Below are positions 15,162 through 22,916 of a DNA stretch of 30,114 bases, in pieces. Position 1 is the stretch's first letter. Every line of letters starts with the position of its first letter. A model generated the notes under the pieces. It made no database searches, was not told the origin of the DNA, and saw nothing but the letters and a program-made list of their open reading frames with translations. Origin of the DNA: an uncultured Tissierellia bacterium (GTDB lineage Bacteria; Bacillota; Clostridia; Tissierellales; Peptoniphilaceae); the NCBI GenBank assembly GCA_902489145.1, contig CABTYV010000013.1, positions 1 to 30,114 of the forward strand, read 5' to 3'. The translations under genes and the position numbers were made by a program.

Positions 15162-16799
15162 TCAGCGCTCCTCCCTCGCCTGGGTTTCTTCCATCAAAAC
15201 TGCTTCGTATGGCCGCAGCGTTCTTCTTAAATGGTCTTTCTCGTAGGAGGAGAAGAGAACGGGTCCATGAAAGGGGGACCTGGTCTTTTTATCGGACAGG
15301 TTGATCACCAAAATCAGCGCCGGATCCGCTCCCTCCAGGCTTCTTCGGAAGGCCCAAACCGGCCCCTTCTGATAGAGGCGCTCGAAGGTCCCCGTTTGAA
15401 GGACCGGGCTTTTCCTTCGAAAAGCGATCAAACGCCTGTAAAAAGAGAGAATGGATTTGGGATCCTGCTCCTCGCGCTCGACATTGACCTCCGGGTAGGC
15501 ATGGTGAATACCCAGCCAGGGCGTCCCGTCGCTAAAGCCCGCGTTTTTTCCGCCCGTCCACTGCATGGGGGTTCGGGCATTGTCCCGGCTCTTAGCCTTC
15601 ATCACCTTCCAAAAGAGCCCAGATGGAAGGTGAAGCCTGCGGGCCAGGGCCCAGACGTTTCGAGACTCCACATCCTGGACTTGATCCATGCTGGTGAAAT
15701 CAAAATTCCGCATGCCAATCTCCTGCCCCTGGTAGACAAAGGGCGTCCCGCGAAGGCTCAGGAGCAAAAGCGCCAGGGCCTTCGCAGATGGCTCTGGATA
15801 GGCCTCGGAGCCAAAACGCGACAGAGCGCGCGGCTGATCATGATTTTCAAAATAGAGGGTGGTCCAGGGAAGGGCCGTCTGCCACTTTTCCAGCACCTTG
15901 AAAAATCGACTGGGACGGAAAGGGCGTGGAAACCACTTGACCCCAAAACAATCGGTTTCCATGTGTTCAAAAGCAAAGACACTGCAAAGCTCCCCACGCT
16001 TTTCATCGGTCAAAAGCTGAGCCTCCTGAGGGGTGACAAAAACCGTCTCCCCTACCGTATAAGCCTCATAGTCCTTCCAGACGCTCTGATGAAAGTCCTT
16101 CAGGATCGTATGGAGGCCGGGACGAGACAGGTAATATTCGCTCCCCCGCAAGACCGGACGCCAGCGTCCGTCATCCAGGCTTTCTTTGTAAAGAATGTTA
16201 ATTACATCGCAGCGAAAGCCCCGAACGCCACGGTCCAGCCAGAATTTCATCACCTGCTTGACGGCATCGATCACCAGAGGATTCTGATAATTGAGGTCGG
16301 CCTGCTCTTTTGCAAAAAGGTGAAGGTAATATTCGCCCCGCACCGGATCATAGGTCCAGGTATCGCCCCCAAAAAAACCGCTCCATTTATTCGGCTTTTG
16401 ATTGCCCTTCCCAGGGCGCCAGATGTAAAAATCCGTATAAGGCTCCTCCCGCCGTCGGCTCTTTTCAAACCATTGATGGGCGGTGGAGGTGTGATTGATC
16501 ACCAAATCCATCAGGAGGCCAATGCCCCTTTGTTTTGCTTCCGAAAGCAGGCGGTCAAAATCCGACAGGGTCCCAAAATCGGGGTGAATGGCGCAATAGT
16601 CGCTGATATCATAGCCATTGTCATAATTGGGCGAAGGATATAAGGGGGAAAGCCAAAGGAGGTCCACGCCCAGGGCTTGTAAATAGTCCAGCTTTGAAAT
16701 GATTCCAGGAATATCTCCAATGCCGTCCCCGTTGCTGTCACAAAAGGAACGCGGATAAATCTGATAAATGAGCTTGTTTTTCCACCAATCCATAGCCAT
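15162..16799 (-). CDS. GH13 subfamily 31 alpha-glucosidase, oligo-1,6-glucosidase type
   Basis: The 545-residue protein starts like its family (WWKNKLIYQIYPRSF) and has the GH13 conserved regions: DLVINHTS (98-105), GFRCDVIN (194-201, nucleophile Asp198), GETVFV (250-255, acid/base Glu251) and FENHDQPR (317-324, Asp321). A calcium-site-like DSNGDGIGD loop lies at 21-29. The residue after the nucleophile is valine (Val199). In this subfamily Val goes with alpha-1,6 specificity (isomaltose, panose, short dextrans) and Ala/Thr with alpha-1,4, so isomalto-oligosaccharides are the expected substrate. Trehalose-6-phosphate hydrolase or dextran glucosidase are alternatives. It is the first gene of the operon, with AAAGGA about 8 nt before the ATG. 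Confidence 0.9.
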   Translation of the reverse strand: MAMDWWKNKLIYQIYPRSFCDSNGDGIGDIPGIISKLDYLQALGVDLLWLSPLYPSPNYDNGYDISDYCAIHPDFGTLSDFDRLLSEAKQRGIGLLMDLVINHTSTAHQWFEKSRRREEPYTDFYIWRPGKGNQKPNKWSGFFGGDTWTYDPVRGEYYLHLFAKEQADLNYQNPLVIDAVKQVMKFWLDRGVRGFRCDVINILYKESLDDGRWRPVLRGSEYYLSRPGLHTILKDFHQSVWKDYEAYTVGETVFVTPQEAQLLTDEKRGELCSVFAFEHMETDCFGVKWFPRPFRPSRFFKVLEKWQTALPWTTLYFENHDQPRALSRFGSEAYPEPSAKALALLLLSLRGTPFVYQGQEIGMRNFDFTSMDQVQDVESRNVWALARRLHLPSGLFWKVMKAKSRDNARTPMQWTGGKNAGFSDGTPWLGIHHAYPEVNVEREEQDPKSILSFYRRLIAFRRKSPVLQTGTFERLYQKGPVWAFRRSLEGADPALILVINLSDKKTRSPFHGPVLFSSYEKDHLRRTLRPYEAVLMEETQAREER

Positions 16800-16839
16800 G
16801 GCCCTGATCCTTTCTCTTTTCTGTGATCTGTTCCCTTCT

Positions 16840-16868
16840 ATTATATCGATTGTCGAAACGATTTCATC
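16840..16868 (-). promoter_or_regulatory. Promoter of the alpha-glycoside operon with an operator-like palindrome
   Basis: A perfect TATAAT (minus strand, 16840-16845) lies 40 nt before the GH13 ATG, but the -35 position (16863-16868, GATGAA) is poor. The spacer is filled by the partial palindrome ATCGATTGTCGAAACGAT (16845-16862), in which 12 of 18 positions are symmetric. This resembles LacI-family operators of sugar operons. A weak -35 with an operator in the spacer would fit a regulated promoter. Confidence 0.45.
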
Positions 16869-16938
16869 TCCTACTTCTATTTTTATGACCAGCCTGCTCC
16901 TTGATCAAATTAAAGACGGAGACGGCGAAAATATAAAG

Positions 16939-16970
16939 AACCCTCCAGCCAGGAACCTGGCCGGAGGGTT
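16939..16970 (-). terminator. Terminator of the cystine symporter gene
   Basis: On the minus strand AACCCTCC-G-GCCAGG and CCTGGC-T-GGAGGGTT pair as a long stem (one mismatch) with a very small loop, followed by CTTTATATTTT. It lies 21 nt past the stop of the symporter gene and separates it from the alpha-glycoside operon. Confidence 0.75.
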
Positions 16971-16991
16971 TTGGTGTGATTCTTTTTTTCT

Positions 16992-18278
16992 CTACTCGTT
17001 CAAAATATTTCGATCCAGGGCGCCTTCGGAGGCAGCCACGATCAGGGCAGAGGAACCAGCCGCCGTTACATTAGTCGCGGTCCGTCCCATGTCAGCCAGC
17101 ATGGAGATCGGGCTCATCAAAACCACCATCTCCACGGGCAGGCCCATGGTAGCAAAGACGGCCGTCGTCGTGATGGTGGCGGTCCCGGGGACGCCCACAG
17201 TGCCCAGGGATACGGCCAAGGCCACCACAATCAGGAGCAGGTACTGCCCTACCGAATAGGACAGGCCCATCACGTGAATGGTGACGATGGCGGAAAGAAC
17301 AGGCCAGAAGCCAGCGCAGCCCGGCATCCCAACGGTCGCGCCCAGGGACGCCACGAAGGTGGCAATGCGCTCGGAGACGCCCAGCTTATCTCGTAAGCAT
17401 TCCACATTGGCCGGAATGGTCCCCACCGACGATTGGGTGGTGAAGGCAATCATCTGAACCGGCCAGAACTTTTTAAAGAAACGCAGGGGATTGACCTTGG
17501 CAAAAAGGGCCAGAAGCACCCCCGTCGTGACATAGGAGTGAATCAGCGCCGCTACATAGGTCAGAACCAGCACCACCAAAAGCGGCATCATGGCCGCCAT
17601 ATCCGTCCGGCTGACGGCATTGGCCATCAGGGACAAAACGGCATAGGGGGTGAAATCCATGATCATGCCGGTTAGACGGAAAATCACAGCGGCTGCCGAT
17701 TGGATGAAGTGTACAAAGGGCTCCGCCTTTGTCTCTTCTCCCCGCTCCTTCAGCTGGAGGATGGCCAAGCCTAAGAGGACGGCAAAAATGATCACCGGGA
17801 CCACCTTGGCCTCCGCCATATTGCCCAGAATGTTGTCTGGAAAAAAATGGACAAAGGCATCAGCAAAGCTGGGCACTTCCTTCGCGGTGGCATTGGCCGG
17901 AAGGGTCAGCTGGCTGTTGGCACCTACGTGAAAGAGCAGGCCCAGGATGAGACCGATCAAGGACCCCAGGACATTGTGTAAGCTCAAAACACCAACCGTC
18001 TTTGCGCCAATCGACTTCATCTTATCCACCGACTCCAGAGATACCACGGTCGAAACAATAGAGGTAAAGAGGAGGGGAATGACGATTGAGAAAAGCAAAT
18101 TGGCATAAATCGAACCAAATACTTTTACATACGGGGTGTGGCCCTTAAAAACGAACCCCACCAGCAAGCCTAAACCCGCGGCGATCAGCGTCCGGCTACC
18201 AAAATTTAAATGGTGCCGGCTCCCCCACCATAGGAGGCCAAAAAGCAATAAAGTCACAAGCAATGCAAGCAAATCCAT
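16992..18278 (-). CDS. tcyP: TcyP-like dicarboxylate/amino acid:cation symporter, probable L-cystine uptake
   Basis: The 428-residue membrane protein belongs to the DAACS family. Its C-terminal half follows the pattern of the Bacillus cystine symporter TcyP (YhcL): TTQSSVGTIPANV, then a GVSERIATFVASLG block, GCAGFWP, VGVPGTAT, and SMLADMGRTATNV near the end. This makes cystine a better guess than glutamate or dicarboxylates. The ATG at 18278 has AAGGGAG 5 nt upstream; a TTG start at 18293 would put that site inside the gene. It lies 101 nt downstream of the PatB-type lyase gene, on the same strand as methionine gamma-lyase, so uptake and breakdown of sulfur amino acids fit together. It ends at a strong hairpin. 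Confidence 0.75.
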   Translation of the reverse strand: MDLLALLVTLLLFGLLWWGSRHHLNFGSRTLIAAGLGLLVGFVFKGHTPYVKVFGSIYANLLFSIVIPLLFTSIVSTVVSLESVDKMKSIGAKTVGVLSLHNVLGSLIGLILGLLFHVGANSQLTLPANATAKEVPSFADAFVHFFPDNILGNMAEAKVVPVIIFAVLLGLAILQLKERGEETKAEPFVHFIQSAAAVIFRLTGMIMDFTPYAVLSLMANAVSRTDMAAMMPLLVVLVLTYVAALIHSYVTTGVLLALFAKVNPLRFFKKFWPVQMIAFTTQSSVGTIPANVECLRDKLGVSERIATFVASLGATVGMPGCAGFWPVLSAIVTIHVMGLSYSVGQYLLLIVVALAVSLGTVGVPGTATITTTAVFATMGLPVEMVVLMSPISMLADMGRTATNVTAAGSSALIVAASEGALDRNILNE

Positions 18279-18379
18279 AAAAACTCCCTTCAATCCAAAA
18301 ATCAGGACAAAACAGAACGGTTTAAATCATACTGCTTCTTGTAGGATTTGCCAATTAAAAGAAATTAATAGCTACAAAG

Positions 18380-19585
18380 CTAGTCTGTAAATACGGCTTC
18401 TTTCATGCGACGAATGGCTTCCAGGACCTGGCTTTTCGGCAGGGCCAGATTCATTCGAATTGAGCTTTGGCCCCGAAACTGACGGCCGTCCTGAACCATA
18501 ACCCCGGCCTGCCAAAAGCGCGCTTCCAGCTCCTCCAAGCGCAAATGATGCAGGGCTAAGTAGTCCGAGAGATCGATAAAGAGCAGATAGGTGGCCTGGG
18601 GGTCAAACCAACGGAGGTGGCCCACCTGACCCAGATACTCCACCATGAGTCGGATATTTTCAGCAAGCACCCTGCGAAGCGCATCAAGCCAGGCCCCGCC
18701 AGAAGGACAATAGGCCCCCATCAGGGCGTGCATGGAGAGGACGTTGAGCTTATTCGCAAAGCTCTCGGCTAGAACCTTTTCCAATCGATCCCGCAGAGAA
18801 GGGTTAAAAACGATGCTATAGGCCGCCTGCAGGCCGGCCAGGTTGAAGGTCTTGGAAGGGGCGTAGAAGCTGATGGTGCGCTCCCTGGCATCCTCCGAAA
18901 CCAGGGCTGCTGGAGTGTGCTGATAGCCCGGCAGAACCAGGTCCGACCAAATTTCATCGGAAAGGACATAGACGCCCCACTTTTTAAATAAAGCCATCGC
19001 CTGGGCCAGCTCCTCCCGGGTCCAGGCCCGTCCGGAAGGATTGTGGGGATTGGATAAAAGCGCCAGATGGATCTTTTCCTGCCGGAGGATCCTCTCCATG
19101 TGGTCCAGGTCCATCACCAGACGACCCTCCTGCTTCCGCAAGGGCGAAAAAACCGGCCGCCGACCAATTTGATCCAAGCAGCGGGTAAAGCCGGCATAGA
19201 CCGGCTCATGGACCAATACGCCCTCCCCAGGCTGGGTAAGGGCCCGCACCGCCGCACTCACACCAGCGAGGACGCTATTGAGATAGCCAATATGGTCCCT
19301 CGTAAGCTTTTGAAAGCCATGCCGCTGGATCTGCCAGTCCAGGATCGCCTGATAATAGGCGGTTGGCGGGTCAAAATAGCCGTATAGAGGATAGGCTGCC
19401 CGCCGTTCCAGGGCCTCCTTGACGCCTGGAAAGGTCGCAAAGCTCATATCTGCAATCCACATCGGCAGGGGAAGGACCCCCTCCCCCGGCCGATCGGGCG
19501 CATAGCCCGGGAAACTGCCTAACCCGTCCACCGCCTTGGCATCGTGGTTATGCCGGTCATAGACAGTTTCAAAATCAAAATCCAT
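18380..19585 (-). CDS. patB: MalY/PatB family PLP-dependent C-S lyase (cystathionine beta-lyase type)
   Basis: The 401-residue fold-type I aminotransferase-like enzyme cleaves the C-S bond of cystathionine or cysteine and yields pyruvate, ammonia and a thiol. It shows the family start (MDFDFETVYDRHNHDAKAVD), PMWIADMSFAT (41-51), SNPHNPSGRAW (178-188), SDEIWSDL (209-216) and APSKTFNLAG (242-251) with the PLP lysine at 245. It lies 13 nt after the methionine gamma-lyase stop. No recognisable ribosome binding site precedes the ATG, so its translation may depend on ribosomes arriving from the upstream gene. MalY-type proteins can also be regulators; that cannot be told from sequence. Confidence 0.88.
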   Translation of the reverse strand: MDFDFETVYDRHNHDAKAVDGLGSFPGYAPDRPGEGVLPLPMWIADMSFATFPGVKEALERRAAYPLYGYFDPPTAYYQAILDWQIQRHGFQKLTRDHIGYLNSVLAGVSAAVRALTQPGEGVLVHEPVYAGFTRCLDQIGRRPVFSPLRKQEGRLVMDLDHMERILRQEKIHLALLSNPHNPSGRAWTREELAQAMALFKKWGVYVLSDEIWSDLVLPGYQHTPAALVSEDARERTISFYAPSKTFNLAGLQAAYSIVFNPSLRDRLEKVLAESFANKLNVLSMHALMGAYCPSGGAWLDALRRVLAENIRLMVEYLGQVGHLRWFDPQATYLLFIDLSDYLALHHLRLEELEARFWQAGVMVQDGRQFRGQSSIRMNLALPKSQVLEAIRRMKEAVFTD

Positions 19586-19598
19586 AGACTAACACTGC

Positions 19599-20798
19599 TT
19601 AGCGTTTGATTTGCTGGAGGGCCTGGTCGAGATCGGCGATCACATCCTCTGCCGCCTCCAGACCGACCGATAGACGAATGAGGTTTTCCGCAATCCCTGC
19701 CTGCTGGCGCTCCTCTGGACTATAGGTCGCATGGGTCATGCTGGCGGGATGCTCAATCAGGGTCTCACAATCGCCCAGGCTGACCGCCAGGGTGCAGAGG
19801 CGAACCGAGTCCATGACCGTCACCCCTTCCTTCAAACCGCCTTTGACCTGGAAGGAAATCATCGCGCCCGGATAGGCCATCTGCTTCTGCGCAAGCGCAT
19901 ACTGAGGGAAGGAGGGCAAGCCCGGATAAGCGATCCTTTCGACCATGGGATGCTTTTCCAAAAATTCAGCGACCTTTTGGGCATTGGCAGCATGCTGACG
20001 AACCCGGATCCCCAGGGTTTTCATCCCCCGCTGGAGCAGATAGGCCTGGAAGGGTGAGAGCACCGAACCGGTGCAATCCTTCAGCCCCACCATCTTGATC
20101 TGGAAGATATCAGCTGCCTTGCCCACGACAAAGCCCGCAATGACGTCTCCATGCCCGTTCAGGTACTTGGTCGCGGAGTGCACTACCAGATCCGCCCCTA
20201 AGGAAAGCGGCTTCTGAATGACCGGGGTGCAGAAGGTATTATCAACGATCACCCGGACGCCCTCCTGGCTATGGGCAATGGCAGACACCGCCTCAATATC
20301 GCTCAGCTCCAGGTTGGGGTTACAAGGCGTTTCCAAATAAACGACCTTGGTGTTTTCTTTCATCGCTTTACGAATGTTCTCCGGATCCGTCGCGTCGACA
20401 AAACTGACCTCGATCCCCATCCGTTCCAGAGAATGCTCCATCAAGGCAAATGTGCAGCCGTATAAAGTGCGGCCCGCCACCATATGATCCCCGCTGGAAA
20501 GAAAGGTCCAGAGGGTGGAAGAAATGGCGCCCATGCCAGAAGCAGTAGCGCAAGCGGCCTCTCCTCCTTCCAGAAGGGCCACTTTTTCTTCCACAGCGGT
20601 GACGGTCGGATTGCCCAAACGGCCATAGATATAACCGCTTTCCTTGCCGGCAAAACGATTGCCCCCCTGCTGCGCATTTTCAAAAACGAAGGTGGAGGTT
20701 TGGTAGATCGGAGTGGTTAATGCCCCGTATTGATTATCCAAGCTTCCCCCATGCACGGCTTGCGTGTCCAGCTTACACTTTTGCAATGATTCCTTCAT
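19599..20798 (-). CDS. megL: Methionine gamma-lyase
   Basis: The 399-residue enzyme is a Cys/Met-metabolism PLP enzyme that splits methionine into methanethiol, 2-oxobutyrate and ammonia. Key residues match Pseudomonas putida methionine gamma-lyase: YGR (58-60, phosphate contacts), TLYGCTFA (111-118) with Tyr113 and Cys115, VDNTFCTP (185-192, Asp186) and SATKYLNGHGD (208-218) with the PLP lysine at 211. The cysteine after YG is the mark of methionine gamma-lyases, in contrast to cystathionine gamma-synthase or gamma-lyase. The start at 20798 is set by AAAAGGAG 5 nt upstream and restores the normal family length; starting at 20840 adds 14 unrelated residues. It is the first gene of the sulfur amino acid set. 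Confidence 0.92.
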   Translation of the reverse strand: MKESLQKCKLDTQAVHGGSLDNQYGALTTPIYQTSTFVFENAQQGGNRFAGKESGYIYGRLGNPTVTAVEEKVALLEGGEAACATASGMGAISSTLWTFLSSGDHMVAGRTLYGCTFALMEHSLERMGIEVSFVDATDPENIRKAMKENTKVVYLETPCNPNLELSDIEAVSAIAHSQEGVRVIVDNTFCTPVIQKPLSLGADLVVHSATKYLNGHGDVIAGFVVGKAADIFQIKMVGLKDCTGSVLSPFQAYLLQRGMKTLGIRVRQHAANAQKVAEFLEKHPMVERIAYPGLPSFPQYALAQKQMAYPGAMISFQVKGGLKEGVTVMDSVRLCTLAVSLGDCETLIEHPASMTHATYSPEERQQAGIAENLIRLSVGLEAAEDVIADLDQALQQIKR

Positions 20799-20885
20799 CT
20801 CCACTCCTTTTCTGCTTTTCCCCCGCTTAAACGGCTCCATTGCCAGTTAACCTAGAGGGATAAAAATTTGGTTTTTCGACCATTT

Positions 20886-20930
20886 GGACCCTACCAGGTC
20901 CGCCTTTTAGATCATACCATGAGCCGATAT
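20886..20930 (-). promoter_or_regulatory. Possible extended -10 promoter and leader inverted repeat for methionine gamma-lyase
   Basis: On the minus strand TGGTATGAT gives an extended -10 (TATGAT about 20914-20919) with a poor -35 (TTTTAA) 17 nt before it. A few bases downstream, GGACC (20886-20890) and GGTCC (20897-20901) form a 5-bp inverted repeat with a 6-nt loop, which could be an operator or a leader hairpin. The leader is too short for an S-box riboswitch. Confidence 0.35.
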
Positions 20931-20961
20931 GGATTAAAAACCTTTTTTGAAAACGATTATC

Positions 20962-21882
20962 CTATGAACGGTGGAGGAGCCGCGCAGAAAGATCGCGCAT
21001 CCGTCTGGCTAGGTAATAGGTCTCCCCCAACACATCGTAGGGTAGGTCCTCATTTAGTACGCCGCGCGCCAGATCGTCGGGCAAGAGGCCCAGCTGGTCC
21101 GCCTCATAATCCGTCATCCAGTCATAGGAAGAATAGTAGCGATCAAAGGCCTCCGCCTGGTCTTCAAAGTCTTCCCACTCGTCCAGGGCCTGATTGACTT
21201 TTTCCTGAAGGGCGCTGAGCTGGTTCATGATGGCTTCCATCTCCCGGACCCTTTCTGTGCGTTGAGCCACCGTTTTTTTCAATTCCTCAGGATCCGGTTC
21301 CTCATAAGCGCCCTCCTCCATCCCTTCCACCAGGTCCTTGCTCTTAAAGGCGCTGCCAACGGACTCCCCTAAAACCTGGTAGACGCCCTGTGCGGGGTTT
21401 AGGGCAATGAGGTCCATGGCTTCCATATCCACCTGACCATCCTCATCCAAATAGGCATCCTCCACGAGCACATCGACCAGCTCGCCGATCATATGACCGT
21501 CCTTCGGATCATACGCTTCCAACCTGCAAAGCAGGATCAGGGGGCTACCCGAAAGGAGGGGGGCATCGATCTTTTCACAAGCCTCCGGCAGGTAATTGGT
21601 CACAGAGAGCTTATCCGGCCGGTCATGGGCCGAGACGCAGCCCAGATAATCGGCATCGACCTGGTGAGAAAGGTCTGCCAGATTGAGCGTAAAAGCCTTC
21701 TTTTTTAGAATGTTTTCTACCGTTTTATGGCCCGCACTTAAGTAAAGCGAAACGCTATGATCGTCCCGCATGGATGCATAGGCGGCATTCATCGCATCGG
21801 GTTGACCTGCTTCATCATAGCTGGCCACCAGAACCACTGGCATAGGGGCCAAATACGGCTTGATTCCTACACTTTTTCTCAT
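20962..21882 (-). CDS. Flavin reductase-like protein fused to a DUF4298 domain
   Basis: The 306-residue protein joins two parts. Residues 1-185 resemble flavin reductase-like FMN-binding proteins (KPYLAPMPVVLVASYD, then GQPDAMNAAYASM, TVENILKKKAFTLNL and DYLGCVSAHDRPDK). Residues about 186-208 are an acidic linker. Residues about 210-303 match DUF4298, normally a small stand-alone protein (RVREMEAIMN, AFDRYYSSYDWMTDYEADQLGLLPDDLARGVLNED in part). The start at 21882 is chosen for family fit and for AAGGAG 4 nt upstream. It is probably a cytosolic redox protein using FMN. What DUF4298 adds is unknown. It is transcribed divergently from the C26 hydrolase gene and ends 164 nt before methionine gamma-lyase. 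Confidence 0.8.
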   Translation of the reverse strand: MRKSVGIKPYLAPMPVVLVASYDEAGQPDAMNAAYASMRDDHSVSLYLSAGHKTVENILKKKAFTLNLADLSHQVDADYLGCVSAHDRPDKLSVTNYLPEACEKIDAPLLSGSPLILLCRLEAYDPKDGHMIGELVDVLVEDAYLDEDGQVDMEAMDLIALNPAQGVYQVLGESVGSAFKSKDLVEGMEEGAYEEPDPEELKKTVAQRTERVREMEAIMNQLSALQEKVNQALDEWEDFEDQAEAFDRYYSSYDWMTDYEADQLGLLPDDLARGVLNEDLPYDVLGETYYLARRMRDLSARLLHRS

Positions 21883-21934
21883 TTTCTCCTTCTTTCCAGG
21901 TGACTGCGAAATCACCAGTTCTTCGCGCTCCGGT

Positions 21935-21963
21935 TTGTCAGAGTGCTGCTTCCGCCTTATAAT
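21935..21963 (+). promoter_or_regulatory. Strong sigma-A promoter of the C26 hydrolase gene
   Basis: TTGTCA (21935-21940) and TATAAT (21958-21963) are exactly 17 nt apart, the best promoter in the window. The -10 ends 28 nt before the ATG at 21992. Confidence 0.8.
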
Positions 21964-21991
21964 AGATCAAAAAGAAAGCGAGGGACTTTCG

Positions 21992-22747
21992 ATGTTACCG
22001 CTGATTGGTTTAACGACTACCTACAGCCACAATGACCAGGTAGGTGGCTTGCTTCATATGGGCGTGGAAGGGCAAAGCTTCCATGTCTGCACCGATGATT
22101 TTGTCCGCTCTGTCACACAGGCAGGAGGAATCCCCGTGCTCCTGCCCACCCAGGGAGGGGCCGATAGCGTCGAGGCGCTATTATCCCGCCTGGATGGGCT
22201 CATCCTTTGCGGAGGGCCAGATCTCTACCCCCCACTCTATGGAGAAGGTGCCCTGGCCAAATGCGGGCTGGTCGAACCCGACCAGGACCAGTTTGAGATC
22301 GCCCTGGCCCGTTCGGCCTTTCAACAAGGCCTTCCGCTTTTGGGCGTTTGCCGCGGCCTGCAAGTGATCAATGTCGCCCTGGGCGGCAGCCTCTATCAGG
22401 ACCTTGCGAGTCAAAGACCCCAAAGCCTCCTGCATAGCATCCATGCTGCGCCTCGCTACTTTGGCAGCCACCGTGTCCGCTGTCTGGAGCCCAGCAACTT
22501 ATCCCGGCTGGTTGGCCCCGCCCCCTGGGTCAATTCCTACCACCATCAGGCGGTCAAGCGCGTCGCGCCTCCGCTTCGTGTCGTCGCCCGAGCGGAGGAT
22601 GAGGTCATTGAGGCTTTGGATTGCCCGGTTGCTCCCGCCTTTTTAGCTTTACAATGGCATCCCGAAATGATGGCCGATAAAAATGAAGCACAGGCGGAGA
22701 TTTTCCGCTGGTTCCTCTCCTGCGCCCAGAAGAAAAAGAGCGAATAG
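21992..22747 (+). CDS. Gamma-glutamyl-gamma-aminobutyrate hydrolase family protein (peptidase C26, PuuD-like)
   Basis: The 251-residue protein is a class I glutamine amidotransferase-like hydrolase. The nucleophile elbow reads LGVCRGLQVIN with Cys120, and the other triad residues lie in QWHPE (His223, Glu225). The oxyanion region LILCGGPDLYPPLY (70-83) and NSYHHQAVKR match the C26 family, which cuts gamma-glutamyl bonds, for example in polyamine breakdown. No polyamine genes are nearby, so the true substrate is open. The start at 21992 follows GAGGG by 7 nt and lies just after a strong promoter; the longer frame from 21860 would include the promoter itself. Confidence 0.87.
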   Translation: MLPLIGLTTTYSHNDQVGGLLHMGVEGQSFHVCTDDFVRSVTQAGGIPVLLPTQGGADSVEALLSRLDGLILCGGPDLYPPLYGEGALAKCGLVEPDQDQFEIALARSAFQQGLPLLGVCRGLQVINVALGGSLYQDLASQRPQSLLHSIHAAPRYFGSHRVRCLEPSNLSRLVGPAPWVNSYHHQAVKRVAPPLRVVARAEDEVIEALDCPVAPAFLALQWHPEMMADKNEAQAEIFRWFLSCAQKKKSE

Positions 22748-22788
22748 GCCTCCTCATCCACCACCGGATGGATGCTCGGTCTGCTCCA

Positions 22789-22816
22789 TCGGACACCCTA
22801 TTGATACCCTGTCCGA
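22789..22816. repeat. Inverted repeat in the gap before the radical SAM gene
   Basis: TCGGACA (22789-22795) and TGTCCGA (22810-22816) are perfect 7-bp complements with a 14-nt loop, followed by a run of A on the plus strand. The position, 41 nt after the hydrolase stop, could suit a terminator, but there is no T run. An operator for the downstream pair is the alternative. Confidence 0.4.
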
Positions 22817-22916
22817 AAAAAAGAGTGCGGACGTCTGCCTCCTTTTCGCTCGAAAAATTATTCCGATATTGGAGGGCCTCCTCCGGCCTTTCCCTCTACC
22901 TTTAGAAGGAGTTTTC

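Noticed and set aside
15231..16643. 470-codon plus-strand open frame opposite the GH13 gene
   Set aside because: It is an antisense shadow of a gene with all catalytic motifs intact; the sequence has no family features.
20841..20961. S-box, T-box or other riboswitch before methionine gamma-lyase
   Set aside because: The leader is short and has only a 5-bp hairpin, with no conserved riboswitch core visible.
22748..22916. N-terminal extension of the radical SAM protein from 22683
   Set aside because: The frame is open but overlaps the hydrolase gene, contains no family sequence and bypasses a strong ribosome binding site at the internal ATG.
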